DNA of 64,000 nucleotides from assembly GCA_002706095.1 (NCBI GenBank), contig PAJP01000005.1:62001-126000 (forward strand), in the 5' to 3' direction. The position numbers and the translations under genes were made by a program. Source of the stretch: Methylophaga sp. (GTDB lineage Bacteria; Pseudomonadota; Gammaproteobacteria; Nitrosococcales; Methylophagaceae). This document shows, one piece after another, positions 53,130 through 62,073 of the stretch. Within the stretch, counting starts at the first letter, position 1, and every line of letters begins with the position of its first letter. Under the pieces are notes generated by a model. The model was given only the letters and a program-made list of their open reading frames with translations. It had not been told where the DNA came from and did not search any database.

Positions 53130-54563
53130 TCAGCGAACACAATTTCGACCATTATTTTTCGCTTGGTAAAGTGAAACATCTGCCCGGGCAATTAACTGAC
53201 TCATTGTTTCCTGCTGTTGATACTCTGCTACCCCAGCACTCACTGTAATTTGACGTTTTTTACCATTGTATTCAAATACATGCTGGGCAATCGCTTCGCG
53301 AATGTTGTTTGCGAGTTTAATGGCTTGATTTTGATTACAATCTTGCAACATTAAAACGAATTCTTCGCCACCCCAACGACATACCACATCTTCTTCACGA
53401 ACCTGTTGGCGCATAATGCCAGCCACTGCGGTAAGTACATAGTCACCATACTGGTGACCATGATTGTCATTAACTTGTTTGAAGTGGTCAATGTCAATCA
53501 GTACGAGTGATAAAGCTTCCTGGTGTCTTTTACCCCTGGCAACAGCCTGTGTAAAGAATGAATCAAATACTTGCCTATTGATTGCACCTGTAAGCTTATC
53601 CTTGGTGGCCATGGTTTCAAGACGACCCTGATATCCTCTTGACGCTAAATGCAAAATAAAAAGCACAATAAGACTTATGGCAAATGACACCATAAGGTTT
53701 AGAATCAACGCGTTTTCGACTTTTTCTGTACTCGGGTCGTTAACCTGCTCGACAATCAGATACCAGTCAAATTCGGGCACTAAACGGCTATTGAGATAAA
53801 TGGTACTGCCATTCACCGTGTTAAAAGAAAATGATGAACTGGGCGTCGTGAGAATACGTGTAAATACCTTATCCAGACCTTCTTTATTCTGAATATGAAG
53901 TTCCTTACTGTACTTGCTGCTTTGCAGCATAACTTGACCTTGTCGGTCTATAAAATAGATTTCTCGACCGTAACGCTGTTGATAATTTTCAATAAGCTCT
54001 TCCACAACCAGTAAAGATAATCCAACACCTATCACCCCAATAAACTTTCCTTTCTTATCAAGAACGCGATAATTGACAAAGATACTCAGACGATTTGGCT
54101 CAGCCGTATCTCGGTCAATATTGATGAGATAAGGTTGATTGGCGTTTTTTGCTTTGTAATACCAGGCATCAGCCTCAACGTCTTCAGATACTTTCTTCAA
54201 GATGCCAGTTGGATGGTAATAATTCTGCGTTTTACTGGAAACAAAAAATGCCGTAATAGTGTTGTATTTCTCTTGAATCTGGCTAAGGTAACTTTGCATT
54301 TTTTCTGGTTCAAGCTCACCTTCATTGACCCAATCGAATACAAAAACATCATTGGCCATCAAAGAAGAAATCACCAGTGGATGAAGCAGATCTCGCTGAA
54401 TTTCTGAATAGATATTATCACTGGTCAGCGGAAGCATCTCTTGTTGCAGGCGTTGTGAGATCGAACTTCTGGCAACAAAGTAACCAATTAAACTTGTTGC
54501 TAAAAAGCCCATTAAAACGATGATGCTAATAATGAGTGTGTAAAGACGCTTACGATTTTTCAA
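53130..54563 (-). CDS. Cache-GGDEF membrane diguanylate cyclase
   Basis: This 477-residue cyclase has TM1 at about 10-30. A periplasmic double-Cache-type sensor spans about 35-275 (NTITAFFVSSKTQNYYHPTGILK, YYKAKNANQPYLINIDRDTAEPNRLSIFVNYRVLDKKGKFIGVIGVGLSL). TM2 is near 285-305. The GGDEF domain spans about 320-477, with the active site GGEEF and an RxxD I-site (REED) five residues upstream. It should convert a periplasmic small-molecule signal into c-di-GMP. It is followed by the unknown membrane-protein gene. Confidence 0.92.
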   Translation of the reverse strand: MKNRKRLYTLIISIIVLMGFLATSLIGYFVARSSISQRLQQEMLPLTSDNIYSEIQRDLLHPLVISSLMANDVFVFDWVNEGELEPEKMQSYLSQIQEKYNTITAFFVSSKTQNYYHPTGILKKVSEDVEADAWYYKAKNANQPYLINIDRDTAEPNRLSIFVNYRVLDKKGKFIGVIGVGLSLLVVEELIENYQQRYGREIYFIDRQGQVMLQSSKYSKELHIQNKEGLDKVFTRILTTPSSSFSFNTVNGSTIYLNSRLVPEFDWYLIVEQVNDPSTEKVENALILNLMVSFAISLIVLFILHLASRGYQGRLETMATKDKLTGAINRQVFDSFFTQAVARGKRHQEALSLVLIDIDHFKQVNDNHGHQYGDYVLTAVAGIMRQQVREEDVVCRWGGEEFVLMLQDCNQNQAIKLANNIREAIAQHVFEYNGKKRQITVSAGVAEYQQQETMSQLIARADVSLYQAKNNGRNCVR

Positions 54564-54624
54564 AGAGAAGACACCAAAAATAAATGGTCAATAGTATTCA
54601 AGCTTTCACATTATTTCCAATTTT

Positions 54625-54939
54625 TTAGTCTAGGTCGAAAGGATAATCATGTTCATCCTTGTCATTCACAGTCCTCATTTTTCTATGATGTCTCACGCCC
54701 AGAGCAAAACTGATTAGCAAAAGAATATAAAAGACGTCTAGGTCATCTTGTTTGAATAAACTGATGATGGCCCAGAAAACAGGAATATAAAAAACAACGC
54801 TGGAGAGAACAGCAGCCCACATAGGTAAATCCCTACGTGCAGCAAGGTATACATAACGGCTGAAAAGCCCGGATAAAAAACCGCCAAAAATTGCCAAGCA
54901 AAGATAAAGCACCATACCAATAGTATTTACATGCGACAT
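54625..54939 (-). CDS. Small membrane protein, unknown function
   Basis: This 104-residue protein has three predicted helices (about 8-28, 38-60, 68-88) and a charged C-terminus (RHHRKMRTVNDKDEHDYPFDLD). I recognise no family. It is monocistronic between the Rrf2-type regulator and the Cache-GGDEF gene. Confidence 0.6.
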   Translation of the reverse strand: MSHVNTIGMVLYLCLAIFGGFLSGLFSRYVYLAARRDLPMWAAVLSSVVFYIPVFWAIISLFKQDDLDVFYILLLISFALGVRHHRKMRTVNDKDEHDYPFDLD

Positions 54940-55026
54940 ACACTACCTGCTGACTATTGAAACGACAAAGGAACAGAGTACACCACTCCCTATGACTCTC
55001 TCACTATATACGCATTAGTAGTGCAT

Positions 55027-55467
55027 TTACACTGCCGTTGGCAATGATAGGCTTTGTTGGAGTTTATGTTTATTTTTTACCACATCGGCCAGTGTATACT
55101 CATCCAAGACTGCAAAAAATGCTTTTTGCGCTTTTCTTAGCGCACTAAAAAGTACACAAACCGACTCAATTGGACACTGACAGTTGGTACCAAAGCATTC
55201 CAATAATTCCGGATTTTCAATCTTTCGCAGAAGCAATCCAATATTTATTTCTTCTGCTGGCAAAGCTAATTTCAGACCACCGCCCCTGCCACGCTGGCTG
55301 ATAATAAGTTTTTCTTGCACCAATCGTTGCGCCACTTTTGCCAGATGATTTGTTGAAATACCATACCGTTCAGATGCATCTTTGACCGTAGCCGGTTTTT
55401 CCTGACTGTGAATCGCTAAATACATCAGAAGTCTCAGCGCATAATCTGAATGAGAAGTTAGCTGCAC
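55027..55467 (-). CDS. nsrR: Rrf2-family iron-sulphur repressor, NsrR-like
   Basis: This 146-residue winged-helix protein starts MQLTSHSDYALRLLMYLAIHS. The recognition region is SERYGISTNHLAKVAQRLVQ and RGRGGGLKLALP. The cluster Cys are at about 91, 96 and 104 (CFGTNCQCPIESVC), spaced as in NsrR, plus an extra Cys at 98. NsrR senses nitric oxide by its [2Fe-2S]/[4Fe-4S] cluster and represses nitrosative-stress genes. The start is a GTG with AAGG upstream. No obvious NO-detoxifying gene is adjacent. Confidence 0.85.
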   Translation of the reverse strand: MQLTSHSDYALRLLMYLAIHSQEKPATVKDASERYGISTNHLAKVAQRLVQEKLIISQRGRGGGLKLALPAEEINIGLLLRKIENPELLECFGTNCQCPIESVCVLFSALRKAQKAFFAVLDEYTLADVVKNKHKLQQSLSLPTAV

Positions 55468-55685
55468 AGCACTGTACCTTGAGTTATTTTATGTGTCATT
55501 CCGTTCTTCCTTCTGTAGAAGTCATCAGTAAATCACAGACATAAGCAATTTTTCAGCCATCGGTGTGTTAATCATAAAACATTGCAAGTTATCTTCTCAT
55601 GTTACTCCATTATACCGAGCTTAGCAGGCTAACTAGTCAGTGTTTGTGCCAGCATCTGTTTGCCATTCACCAAACTTTTGGTTCA

Positions 55686-55712
55686 CAAATGCGCACTTAA
55701 AAAGTGCATTTG
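55686..55712. promoter_or_regulatory. Inverted repeat upstream of the lipocalin gene
   Basis: CAAATGCGCACTT and AAGTGCATTTG form an imperfect palindrome (a 2-nt insertion in the left arm), about 70 bp before the lipocalin start. The half AAGTGCATTTG resembles AAnATGCATTT-type NsrR half-sites, and an NsrR-like gene is the neighbour. This is suggestive, not proven. Confidence 0.35.
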
Positions 55713-55781
55713 AATCAAATACGTGCTTCACGGCAAATTCACGATACACAATCAATGATGTTCGCTAAAAAAGGTGAAGAT

Positions 55782-56327
55782 ATGCGTCTAAGTATTACAG
55801 GAATTATTGTCATGATGATGTTATTGAGCGGTTGCCAAAAAAGTCATCCACCTATCGAACCCGTCTCTTATGTCGACATAGACCGGTTTATGGGTGATTG
55901 GTACGTAATCGCCAATATCCCCACCTTTATTGAAAAAGGGGCACATAATGCCATCGAATCTTATGAGTTGAATGATGACGGCACAATTCAGACCACATTC
56001 ACGTTTTACGAGGACAGTTTTGATGGTGAATTAAAAACCTATCACCCCAAAGGGTTCGTCACGGATGAACAAACTAACGCTATCTGGGGAATGCAGTTTA
56101 TCTGGCCAATAAAAGCAGATTACCGAATCATGTACCTGACTGAAGATTACTCTCAGACTATCGTCGCACGCAATAAGCGGGATTATGTCTGGATTATGGC
56201 CAGAACGCCGACCATCCCAGAGGCGGATTATCAGCACATGCTAAAACTGATCGAGAACGCCGGTTACGATATTAGTCAAATCCAACGCGTTCCACAGCAG
56301 TGGCCAGAGAAACAGGCTGACAAGTAA
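55782..56327 (+). CDS. blc: Outer-membrane lipoprotein Blc-like lipocalin
   Basis: This lipocalin is about 181 residues long. The ATG at 55782 has AGGTGA upstream and begins the lipoprotein signal MRLSITGIIVMMMLLSGCQKS (Cys18). A GTG 26 codons up lies in the promoter. The lipocalin motif DIDRFMGDWYVIANIPTFIEKGAHNAIESYELN is clear, with the second conserved region YSQTIVARNKRDYVWIMARTP. Blc binds lysophospholipids or fatty acids and is induced by envelope stress. Confidence 0.93.
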   Translation: MRLSITGIIVMMMLLSGCQKSHPPIEPVSYVDIDRFMGDWYVIANIPTFIEKGAHNAIESYELNDDGTIQTTFTFYEDSFDGELKTYHPKGFVTDEQTNAIWGMQFIWPIKADYRIMYLTEDYSQTIVARNKRDYVWIMARTPTIPEADYQHMLKLIENAGYDISQIQRVPQQWPEKQADK

Positions 56328-56330
56328 ACC

Positions 56331-56936
56331 CTAGTCGGGCCGAGCTTCAATGGCCAAATCGTCAACCGTATCGACAATTGCTGCGTACAAGTCACGAGTA
56401 GCTGCAATGGTGACTTCTTGGACCTGCTCAGCAGAGAGCTGCTTCCCGTTATTCAAACACAGAGGTCGCGTGGCTGTGGCATCTGCCACAATCGTCACAT
56501 TGTAACCACGATTAAAACCGCCATGAGCAGTCGAGTTCACACACATATGTGTCATGAAGCCAGCAAGGATAATATTTTCTATGCTTCGTTTTCTGAGTGC
56601 TTCATCCAATGATGTCTGAATAAATGCATTGGGAAAACTTTTTTCAATGACATATTCGCCATCAATCGGCGCCACTTCATCGGCAATAGCACCCAAGCGG
56701 CTATTCAAATCATACGGTGAACCTTTTCCACCATCATGCTGGATATGAAAAACAGGAACACCATGTTCACGTGCAAGCTCGAGTAATTTTTTTACTTGCT
56801 GAAGCGCTGGTTCAACATTATCCAACTTCAATACCCCTTCCCTGTAGGTATTCTGACAATCAATCAGTATGAGCGCAGACTCACTTAATGCTGAAGGTTC
56901 ATGGCTTATCCCAATGATATCTCGTAAAGTCTTCAT
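56331..56936 (-). CDS. Isochorismatase-fold cysteine hydrolase
   Basis: This hydrolase is about 201 residues long. The ATG at 56936 has GGAGA 6 bp upstream. The triad is visible: Asp in ALILIDCQNTYREG, Lys in VIEKSFPNAF, and Cys in GFMTHMCVNSTAHGG. The family includes nicotinamidases, isochorismatases and N-carbamoyl-type amidases; this one belongs to the general YcaC-like group and its substrate is unknown. It is convergent with the lipocalin gene, with 3 bp between the two stop codons. Confidence 0.9.
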   Translation of the reverse strand: MKTLRDIIGISHEPSALSESALILIDCQNTYREGVLKLDNVEPALQQVKKLLELAREHGVPVFHIQHDGGKGSPYDLNSRLGAIADEVAPIDGEYVIEKSFPNAFIQTSLDEALRKRSIENIILAGFMTHMCVNSTAHGGFNRGYNVTIVADATATRPLCLNNGKQLSAEQVQEVTIAATRDLYAAIVDTVDDLAIEARPD

Positions 56937-57068
56937 ATGCATTCTCCATGGATAGCGTCAACTGAACATAGCATATCTACCGCACACATAACATGCTAAC
57001 TTGCATAAATTTTTCCAATCGCTATTATTCCGCAGCTAGCCAAGATTTATATTTAAACAGGAGTAAAA

Positions 57069-57881
57069 ATGGCCTCAGCCCTTACCCAAAGAACCCATCG
57101 TTTTGCGGCTATTTTTCTTAACATAAAACAGAACAAGATCTTTGAAACGATTGTTGTTGCTGTCATTCTTTTTTCAGCATTAATGATAGGGGCAAAAACT
57201 TACAATATCCCCAGTCAACTGCTCACCGTCATTGTCTGGCTGGATTATGGCATTACCATCTTCTTTCTTATCGAAATCAGCATTCGCTTTTTTGCTGAAA
57301 CCAACAAGCTGAATTTTTTCAAAAGTGGTTGGAATATATTCGACACCATTATTGTTGTGATCAGCTTGATTCCCATAGAGGATAGTGAACTGGCTCTGGT
57401 AGGCCGTTTGGTAAGGATCTTTCGTGTTTTGAGGATGGTATCGGTCATTCCAGAGTTGCGAACACTCTTAAACTCATTGCTAAGGGCCTTGCCACAACTT
57501 GGTTATGTGGCGCTGCTGATGTTTATTATCGTATATATCTACGCTGCAGTTGGCACTACTTTCTTTGCTAGTGTGAATGAAACTTTATGGGGTGATATCG
57601 CAGTTTCGATGCTGACATTATTTCGAGTGATGACCTTTGAAGACTGGACAGATGTCATGTATGAAACAATGGAGTTCTATCCATTTAGCTGGGCCTTCTA
57701 CATCAGCTTTATCTTTTTAAATGCTTTTGCTTTTTTGAACATGTTAATTGGCATTGTTGTGAATGTGATGGAGAAAGAAAATGCTGAACAATGGCAACAA
57801 GAGCATGCTGGTGAACCCACTATTCAGGATTTATCCAGACAGTTAGATGAGTTGAAACAACTCATCAAAAGTAAGCAATAA
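57069..57881 (+). CDS. One-domain voltage-gated cation channel (BacNav/CavBac type), acidic filter
   Basis: This 270-residue six-helix channel subunit forms tetramers. S1-S4 span about 24-135, with S4 arginines at 113, 116, 119 and 122 (GRLVRIFRVLRMVSV). The pore has the selectivity filter T189-F-E-D-W-T-D195. S6 (NAFAFLNMLIGIVVNVM) is followed by a coiled-coil tail. Known sodium channels read TLESW in this position. Changing it to the extra-acidic TLDDWSD in the engineered NavAb channel makes it calcium-selective. Here E191, D192 and D195 predict calcium permeation. AGGAG lies upstream of the ATG. Confidence 0.93.
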   Translation: MASALTQRTHRFAAIFLNIKQNKIFETIVVAVILFSALMIGAKTYNIPSQLLTVIVWLDYGITIFFLIEISIRFFAETNKLNFFKSGWNIFDTIIVVISLIPIEDSELALVGRLVRIFRVLRMVSVIPELRTLLNSLLRALPQLGYVALLMFIIVYIYAAVGTTFFASVNETLWGDIAVSMLTLFRVMTFEDWTDVMYETMEFYPFSWAFYISFIFLNAFAFLNMLIGIVVNVMEKENAEQWQQEHAGEPTIQDLSRQLDELKQLIKSKQ

Positions 57882-57905
57882 AAAAGGGAGCCTAGGCTCC
57901 CTTTT
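57882..57905. terminator. Bidirectional intrinsic terminator
   Basis: AAAAGGGAGC-CTAG-GCTCCCTTTT is a perfect palindrome between the convergent channel and dps genes, with T-runs on both strands. Confidence 0.92.
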
Positions 57906-57922
57906 CTTCATCTTGAGGCTAT

Positions 57923-58393
57923 TTATTGACCTAACGCACGTAACATCCAAGCCGTTTTTTCATGGACTCGCATGCGATCAGAGACTAATGCTGCAGAGGA
58001 CTCGTCATCCGCTTCTTGTGCAAGTTTAAGTGCTTTACGACAAGTTTTAACCACTTGTTCATGACCATGGGTCAGTAAATTAACCATTTCTTTTGCTTCT
58101 GGTACACCTTCAACTTCTTTGATCGAGCTTAGCTCAGCAAATGATTTGTATGTACCAGGCGCTGCCACATCTAATGTGCGAATGCGTTCAGCAATGTCAT
58201 CCACCGCGGCCGCCAGTTCGATGTAGTGTTCTTCAAACATCAAATGTAATTCCCGGAATTGAGGACCGGTGACATTCCAATGAAAGTTGTGGGTTTGTAA
58301 ATAAAGAGTGTAAGAGTCTGCCAATAAGCTTTTTAAGCCATCCGCAATATCTTGTCTATCCTGCTTATTGATACCGATATCAATTTTACTCAT
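57923..58393 (-). CDS. dps: Dps-family ferritin-like protein
   Basis: This 156-residue protein is a Dps-type 12-mer that stores iron and protects DNA from peroxide. The ferroxidase residues lie in [38 protein letters not shown] (His, Asp, Glu). The Lys-rich N-terminal tail of E. coli Dps is short here ([15 protein letters not shown]), so DNA binding may be weak. RBS AGGAGG-like GGAGG is visible before the start. Confidence 0.95.
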   Translation of the reverse strand: MSKIDIGINKQDRQDIADGLKSLLADSYTLYLQTHNFHWNVTGPQFRELHLMFEEHYIELAAAVDDIAERIRTLDVAAPGTYKSFAELSSIKEVEGVPEAKEMVNLLTHGHEQVVKTCRKALKLAQEADDESSAALVSDRMRVHEKTAWMLRALGQ

Positions 58394-58521
58394 TAATGAG
58401 CCTCCTTATTATTAAATGGACATATATAGTCACTACGAACGCTGATTCGTTCATATGAATTACATATTACTACATCATAATGACTGTACAGGAAATGTGA
58501 AACAGTTTATTTCCATATAAA

Positions 58522-58540
58522 TAATCGGAAATACCGATTA
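58522..58540. repeat. Inverted repeat in the dps/DUF2061 intergenic region
   Basis: TAATCGG-AAATA-CCGATTA is a perfect 7+5+7 inverted repeat, about 98 bp before the DUF2061 start and 129 bp before dps. It is operator-like for the divergent pair. Confidence 0.35.
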
Positions 58541-58637
58541 GTTAATCATCGATTTTATCTATTCACTTGATTGATTTAAATCATTGTACATTCGCCAAAA
58601 CGTAAATAATAATTATTCTCAACAAAGGGGAATAGTG

Positions 58638-58880
58638 ATGAAAAAAACAATGAGTTTTGCTGTTGTACATTTCACTGTGGCATTTACTGTTGGCTACGTC
58701 ATGACAGGTAGTGTCTTGGTCGGAGGCACGATGGCCTTAATTGAACCGGCTATCAATACGTTTGCCTTCTACGCCCATGAGAAAGTATGGACTAAAATGA
58801 CACGCTCACACTCTGATAACAAATCATCAGCGGATTTTAGTACAAAAAATTTGGTAAAGTCTGGCCCAATGGAAGTATGA
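58638..58880 (+). CDS. DUF2061 small membrane protein
   Basis: This 80-residue protein starts at an ATG (58638) with GGGG 7 bp upstream; the frame runs 18 codons further up. It has two helices and the family sequence TMSFAVVHFTVAFTVGYVMTGSVLVGGTMALIEPAINTFAFYAHEKVW. The C-terminal tail is charged. DUF2061 proteins are of unknown function. It ends 10 bp before the broken chrA. Confidence 0.82.
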   Translation: MKKTMSFAVVHFTVAFTVGYVMTGSVLVGGTMALIEPAINTFAFYAHEKVWTKMTRSHSDNKSSADFSTKNLVKSGPMEV

Positions 58881-58890
58881 GATAACACTA

Positions 58891-60069
58891 GTGCAGCTAG
58901 CCAACCAGTTAACTATTTTTAAGGCTTTTTTTATATTGGGTTTGACTGCATTTGGCGGTCCTGTTGCTCATATTGCCTATTTCAGAACACAGTTTGTCGA
59001 GAAAAGACAGTAGTTATCTGACCCAGAGTTCTCACAGTTGCTCGCCATAAGCCAGGCTTTGCCTGGCCCGGCAAGTAGCCAGCTGGGATTTGCTATTGGT
59101 TTATATCGTGGTGGTATGTTGGGCGCGGTGATTGCATTTATTGCTTTCACTTTGCCATCAGCCCTGCTTCTGGTGCTGTTTGCTTTGTCGATATCATCAG
59201 CATCATTTCCGTATAGAGAAGCGGCACTACATGGCTTGCAGCTCGTTGCATTGCCGGTTGTGGCTGATGCGGTATGGAAAATGACTCGCCAGCTCTGCCC
59301 TGACCTTAACACCAAACTCATCGCCCTACTCAGTCTGATATTTTTATTGACCCTACCCTCTAGCTACAGTCAGTTTTTTGTGATGCTAATTGGTGGTATA
59401 GCTGGTATTTTTCTCCTTTCTTCGACTGAAAATAAGCAGACATTTTCATTCAATTTGTCTTATGGCAAAAAAACGTCTGTCGTACTGTTAGTCGTTTTTG
59501 CTCTACTCTTTTTAGCGCCCGTTCTTGCTATCGATAATCCCTTGTTTCATGTCATGACGATTTTTTACCAGACGGGTGCCACTGTTTTTGGTGGAGGGCA
59601 TGTTGTGCTTCCGCTACTGGAAAACAGAATTGTCGATACAAACTTAATAACTTCTGAACAATTTTTATCTGGATATGGTGCTGCTCAGGCTATACCGGGC
59701 CCATTATTCACACTTTCCGCTTACTTAGGGGCACTGTTACCAGGTGGAAATGGTGGTGTACTTGGCGCGCTACTCTCTTTATGTGCCTTATTTCTGCCAG
59801 GCTTTTTATTACTGTTAGCACTTCTCCCCTTATGGCAGTCATTGCAAAATAATAGCGTGATACAAAAAGCACTGTCTGGGATAAACGCGGCGATGGTCGG
59901 GTTATTAGCGGCTGCGCTCTATCAGCCAATCTGGCAACATCTTGTTCTATCGTTTGCAGACATCATGATTGCGACAACTGGCTTTATCTTGTTACATATT
60001 TATCGTTTATCGCCTGTTGTTATTGTTGTATGGTGTCTCGCTGGCAGCATTCTCACGAGTTTTTTATGA
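58891..60069 (+). pseudogene. chrA: Chromate transporter ChrA interrupted by an amber codon
   Basis: The frame from a GTG at 58891 encodes a full ChrA (about 392 residues): LTIFKAFFILGLTAFGGPVAHIAYFRTQFVEKRQ, then TAG at 59011-59013 (codon 41), then LSDPEFSQLLAISQALPGPASSQLGFAIG. In ChrA proteins the stop falls at the Trp of the conserved RRxWL, so TGG to TAG is the simplest change. The second half (ATVFGGGHVVLPLLE, QAIPGPLFTLSAYLGALLPGG) is intact with no other disruption. ChrA exports chromate by chromate/proton antiport or with sulphate. A downstream reading frame restarts at 59038, but it lacks the first FGGP motif, so it is probably not functional unless the stop is suppressed. Confidence 0.85.
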
Positions 60070-60554
60070 ATTCCGCATGTATCAGGCAAGCACAACAAGC
60101 AGACATCATTAGCATCACCGATTTATTAAATCGCTGTGCTGAACATATGCATCAACAGGGTATGGCACACTGGCTTGGTGTCTACGATGCAGATTCAGTC
60201 AAAGAGAATATGATGACCAAGCAGGTCTATGTATTGGAAAAAGATGAACAGATTCTTGGTTGTATCGCGATGGGCACAGAAAAAGCCAGTTACTATCATG
60301 AGTGTTGGCCTGAAGCGCCTTTGGCAGATATTTATATCACACAATTAGCTGTTTCTCCTTTGGTTCAAGGCTCTGGATATGGCAAACAACTCATGCAATT
60401 TTGTCTCGATAAAGCCGGTGATACATCGGTGCAATTAGATGCCGTCGATCATTACCCAGCTTTACTTAAGTTTTATAAGGATCTGGGGTTTCGTATTATC
60501 GCAACAGGAATAGGTTTAGGTGATAAACGTCACTTGTTTGCCTACCCCAATTAA
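60066..60554 (+). CDS. GNAT-family N-acetyltransferase
   Basis: This acetyltransferase is about 162 residues long. The ATG at 60066 overlaps the chrA stop (ATGA), which suggests coupling; a GTG at 60030 in the same frame is inside chrA. The acetyl-CoA motif is QLAVSPLVQGSGYGKQLMQFCLDKA, then YPALLKFYKDLGFR at the C-terminus. The substrate is unknown. Its translation may have depended on chrA, so the amber codon could reduce it. Confidence 0.85.
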   Translation: MNSACIRQAQQADIISITDLLNRCAEHMHQQGMAHWLGVYDADSVKENMMTKQVYVLEKDEQILGCIAMGTEKASYYHECWPEAPLADIYITQLAVSPLVQGSGYGKQLMQFCLDKAGDTSVQLDAVDHYPALLKFYKDLGFRIIATGIGLGDKRHLFAYPN

Positions 60555-60622
60555 CGCATTTCCTGATTAGGAACTCCCAGTCGAAATCTCAGTCATTCAT
60601 TTAAATGATGATGGAGATAAAT

Positions 60623-60814
60623 ATGGTTTACGCGTTACAAGAACACACTGTGTCATGCCCTTACTGTGGTGAAATGATTTCAGTCATCATCGATGGCTCT
60701 GTCGACTCACAGGAATATATCGAAGACTGTGAGGTATGTTGTCGCCCTATCACTTTTAGCGTGGAAGTTGATCATGAAGGCATTCATGTCCAGACATCAC
60801 ATGAAAATGACTAA
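60623..60814 (+). CDS. CPxCG zinc-ribbon protein
   Basis: This 63-residue protein starts at the ATG at 60623 with GGAG 6 bp upstream; three further ATGs lie upstream in frame. The cysteine motif CPYCGEMISVIID and CEVCCRPITF form a zinc ribbon of the CPxCG family. The function is unknown. It is common next to small transporters and acetyltransferases in gammaproteobacteria. Confidence 0.85.
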   Translation: MVYALQEHTVSCPYCGEMISVIIDGSVDSQEYIEDCEVCCRPITFSVEVDHEGIHVQTSHEND

Positions 60815-60854
60815 GATGTGACTTTAGCCCACAATAGACAATAATAAATCCTAT

Positions 60855-60871
60855 TTGATATTCAATATCAA
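60855..60871. promoter_or_regulatory. Fur-box-like palindrome before the PepSY gene
   Basis: TTGATATTCAATATCAA is a perfect 8+1+8 palindrome. Its central 15 bp match the Fur 7-1-7 consensus (TGATAATCATTATCA) at 13 of 15 positions. It lies about 93 bp upstream of the PepSY-protein start, so iron repression is predicted. Confidence 0.6.
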
Positions 60872-60963
60872 TTACACTAACATGCTGATTCGCTCTTGAT
60901 GGCAATCACGCATCCATTCTTTTTATACCTAGCCGATAACAAACCAAAGACCTCAACCTCTCC

Positions 60964-62073
60964 ATGCGAAAATTCTGGATCGAGTTTCACCGAATCAGTG
61001 GTTTAATTCTTATTATTCCACTTTTACTACAGAGTATTAGTGGGTCTATCATTGTTTTCGATCATGCTATTGATGAATGGTTAAATCCGCAACTCGTCCT
61101 TTCCGGCCAGCTCAATGCTCCTCCTGCACCACTCTCAGACATTTTGTATGCAGCCCTCCATGCCGTGCCCGATATCGCGCATATCAACTCACTGCGAGCA
61201 CCACGTAACGATAAGGCCATGTATACCGCCTTTGTGGAAATGAAATCGCAGTCACCACTGCATGGCAAAACTATCGAAGTGATGATTCATCCCTACACAG
61301 CAGATGTGGTATCAGTGCGTGAATGGGGCAGTTATTTCACATCAATGATTTACCTTTTCCACTTCACCTTTTTATTGGGTGAATCGATGGAGCTGGTGCT
61401 GGGCTTTTTAGCCATATTGATGTTAATCAACGTCATTGTTGGTGTTTATTATGGCTGGCCTCGTAGTAAAAAAGCCTGGAACTGGTTGCTGGCACGCACC
61501 CAAAAGGCCACCTCAACTGTTGGCCGCTTTCGACGAACTCATATTGCGCTAGGGCTAATGTCTCTACCGATTTTTATTACCCTCATCGTGAGCGGTATCA
61601 GCCTGATATTTCCTGATCAAACAAAGTGGCTTTTAAACCGTCCTGACAAAGCATCACCAAATGTAGCCTGGCTCGCAGATGAACCTGTCCAAGCTGAAAA
61701 GTGGCTGATCAGTGCAAAACAACACTGGCCTGATAAACAATGGCAACGGATTATTCCGCCAACGGAGCAGAATCCAAGCGTTGAAATCCGCTTAAACGCA
61801 GAGAATGACCCTCGCCAAACATCTGGTAGTTTTGTGTTATGGCTGAATCCACAAACCAATGAAGTGTTAGCAGAACAAAACTATAATGACATGACGGTCA
61901 GACAGAAAAGCGCTTTTTGGTTATTCCCTTTACACAGTGGTGAGGCCTTCGGGCTCACTGGACGAATTTTGGTGTTTGCTAGTGGTTTATTTACGGCTAT
62001 TTTGAGTATTGCAGGAGGGTGGTTATGGTACCGACGCAAATTCAAGCGCCAGCACCAAAAACGAACTACTTAA
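60964..62073 (+). CDS. PepSY-associated inner-membrane protein (PiuB/iron-uptake type)
   Basis: This 369-residue protein has four helices in the usual PepSY_TM arrangement: about 12-32 (ISGLILIIPLLLQSISGSIIVFDHAIDEW), 125-170, 190-215 and 335-355. PepSY-like periplasmic domains lie between helices 1-2 and 3-4. Related proteins sit with TonB siderophore receptors and act in iron release or ferric reduction. The Fur-box-like site supports iron control. Its end overlaps the aldehyde dehydrogenase gene by 8 bp (convergent). Confidence 0.85.
   Translation: MRKFWIEFHRISGLILIIPLLLQSISGSIIVFDHAIDEWLNPQLVLSGQLNAPPAPLSDILYAALHAVPDIAHINSLRAPRNDKAMYTAFVEMKSQSPLHGKTIEVMIHPYTADVVSVREWGSYFTSMIYLFHFTFLLGESMELVLGFLAILMLINVIVGVYYGWPRSKKAWNWLLARTQKATSTVGRFRRTHIALGLMSLPIFITLIVSGISLIFPDQTKWLLNRPDKASPNVAWLADEPVQAEKWLISAKQHWPDKQWQRIIPPTEQNPSVEIRLNAENDPRQTSGSFVLWLNPQTNEVLAEQNYNDMTVRQKSAFWLFPLHSGEAFGLTGRILVFASGLFTAILSIAGGWLWYRRKFKRQHQKRTT

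Noticed and set aside
59038..60069. Calling the frame restarting at 59038 a complete chromate transporter
   Set aside because: It lacks the first helix and the FGGP motif, which are encoded in frame just before the TAG at 59011.
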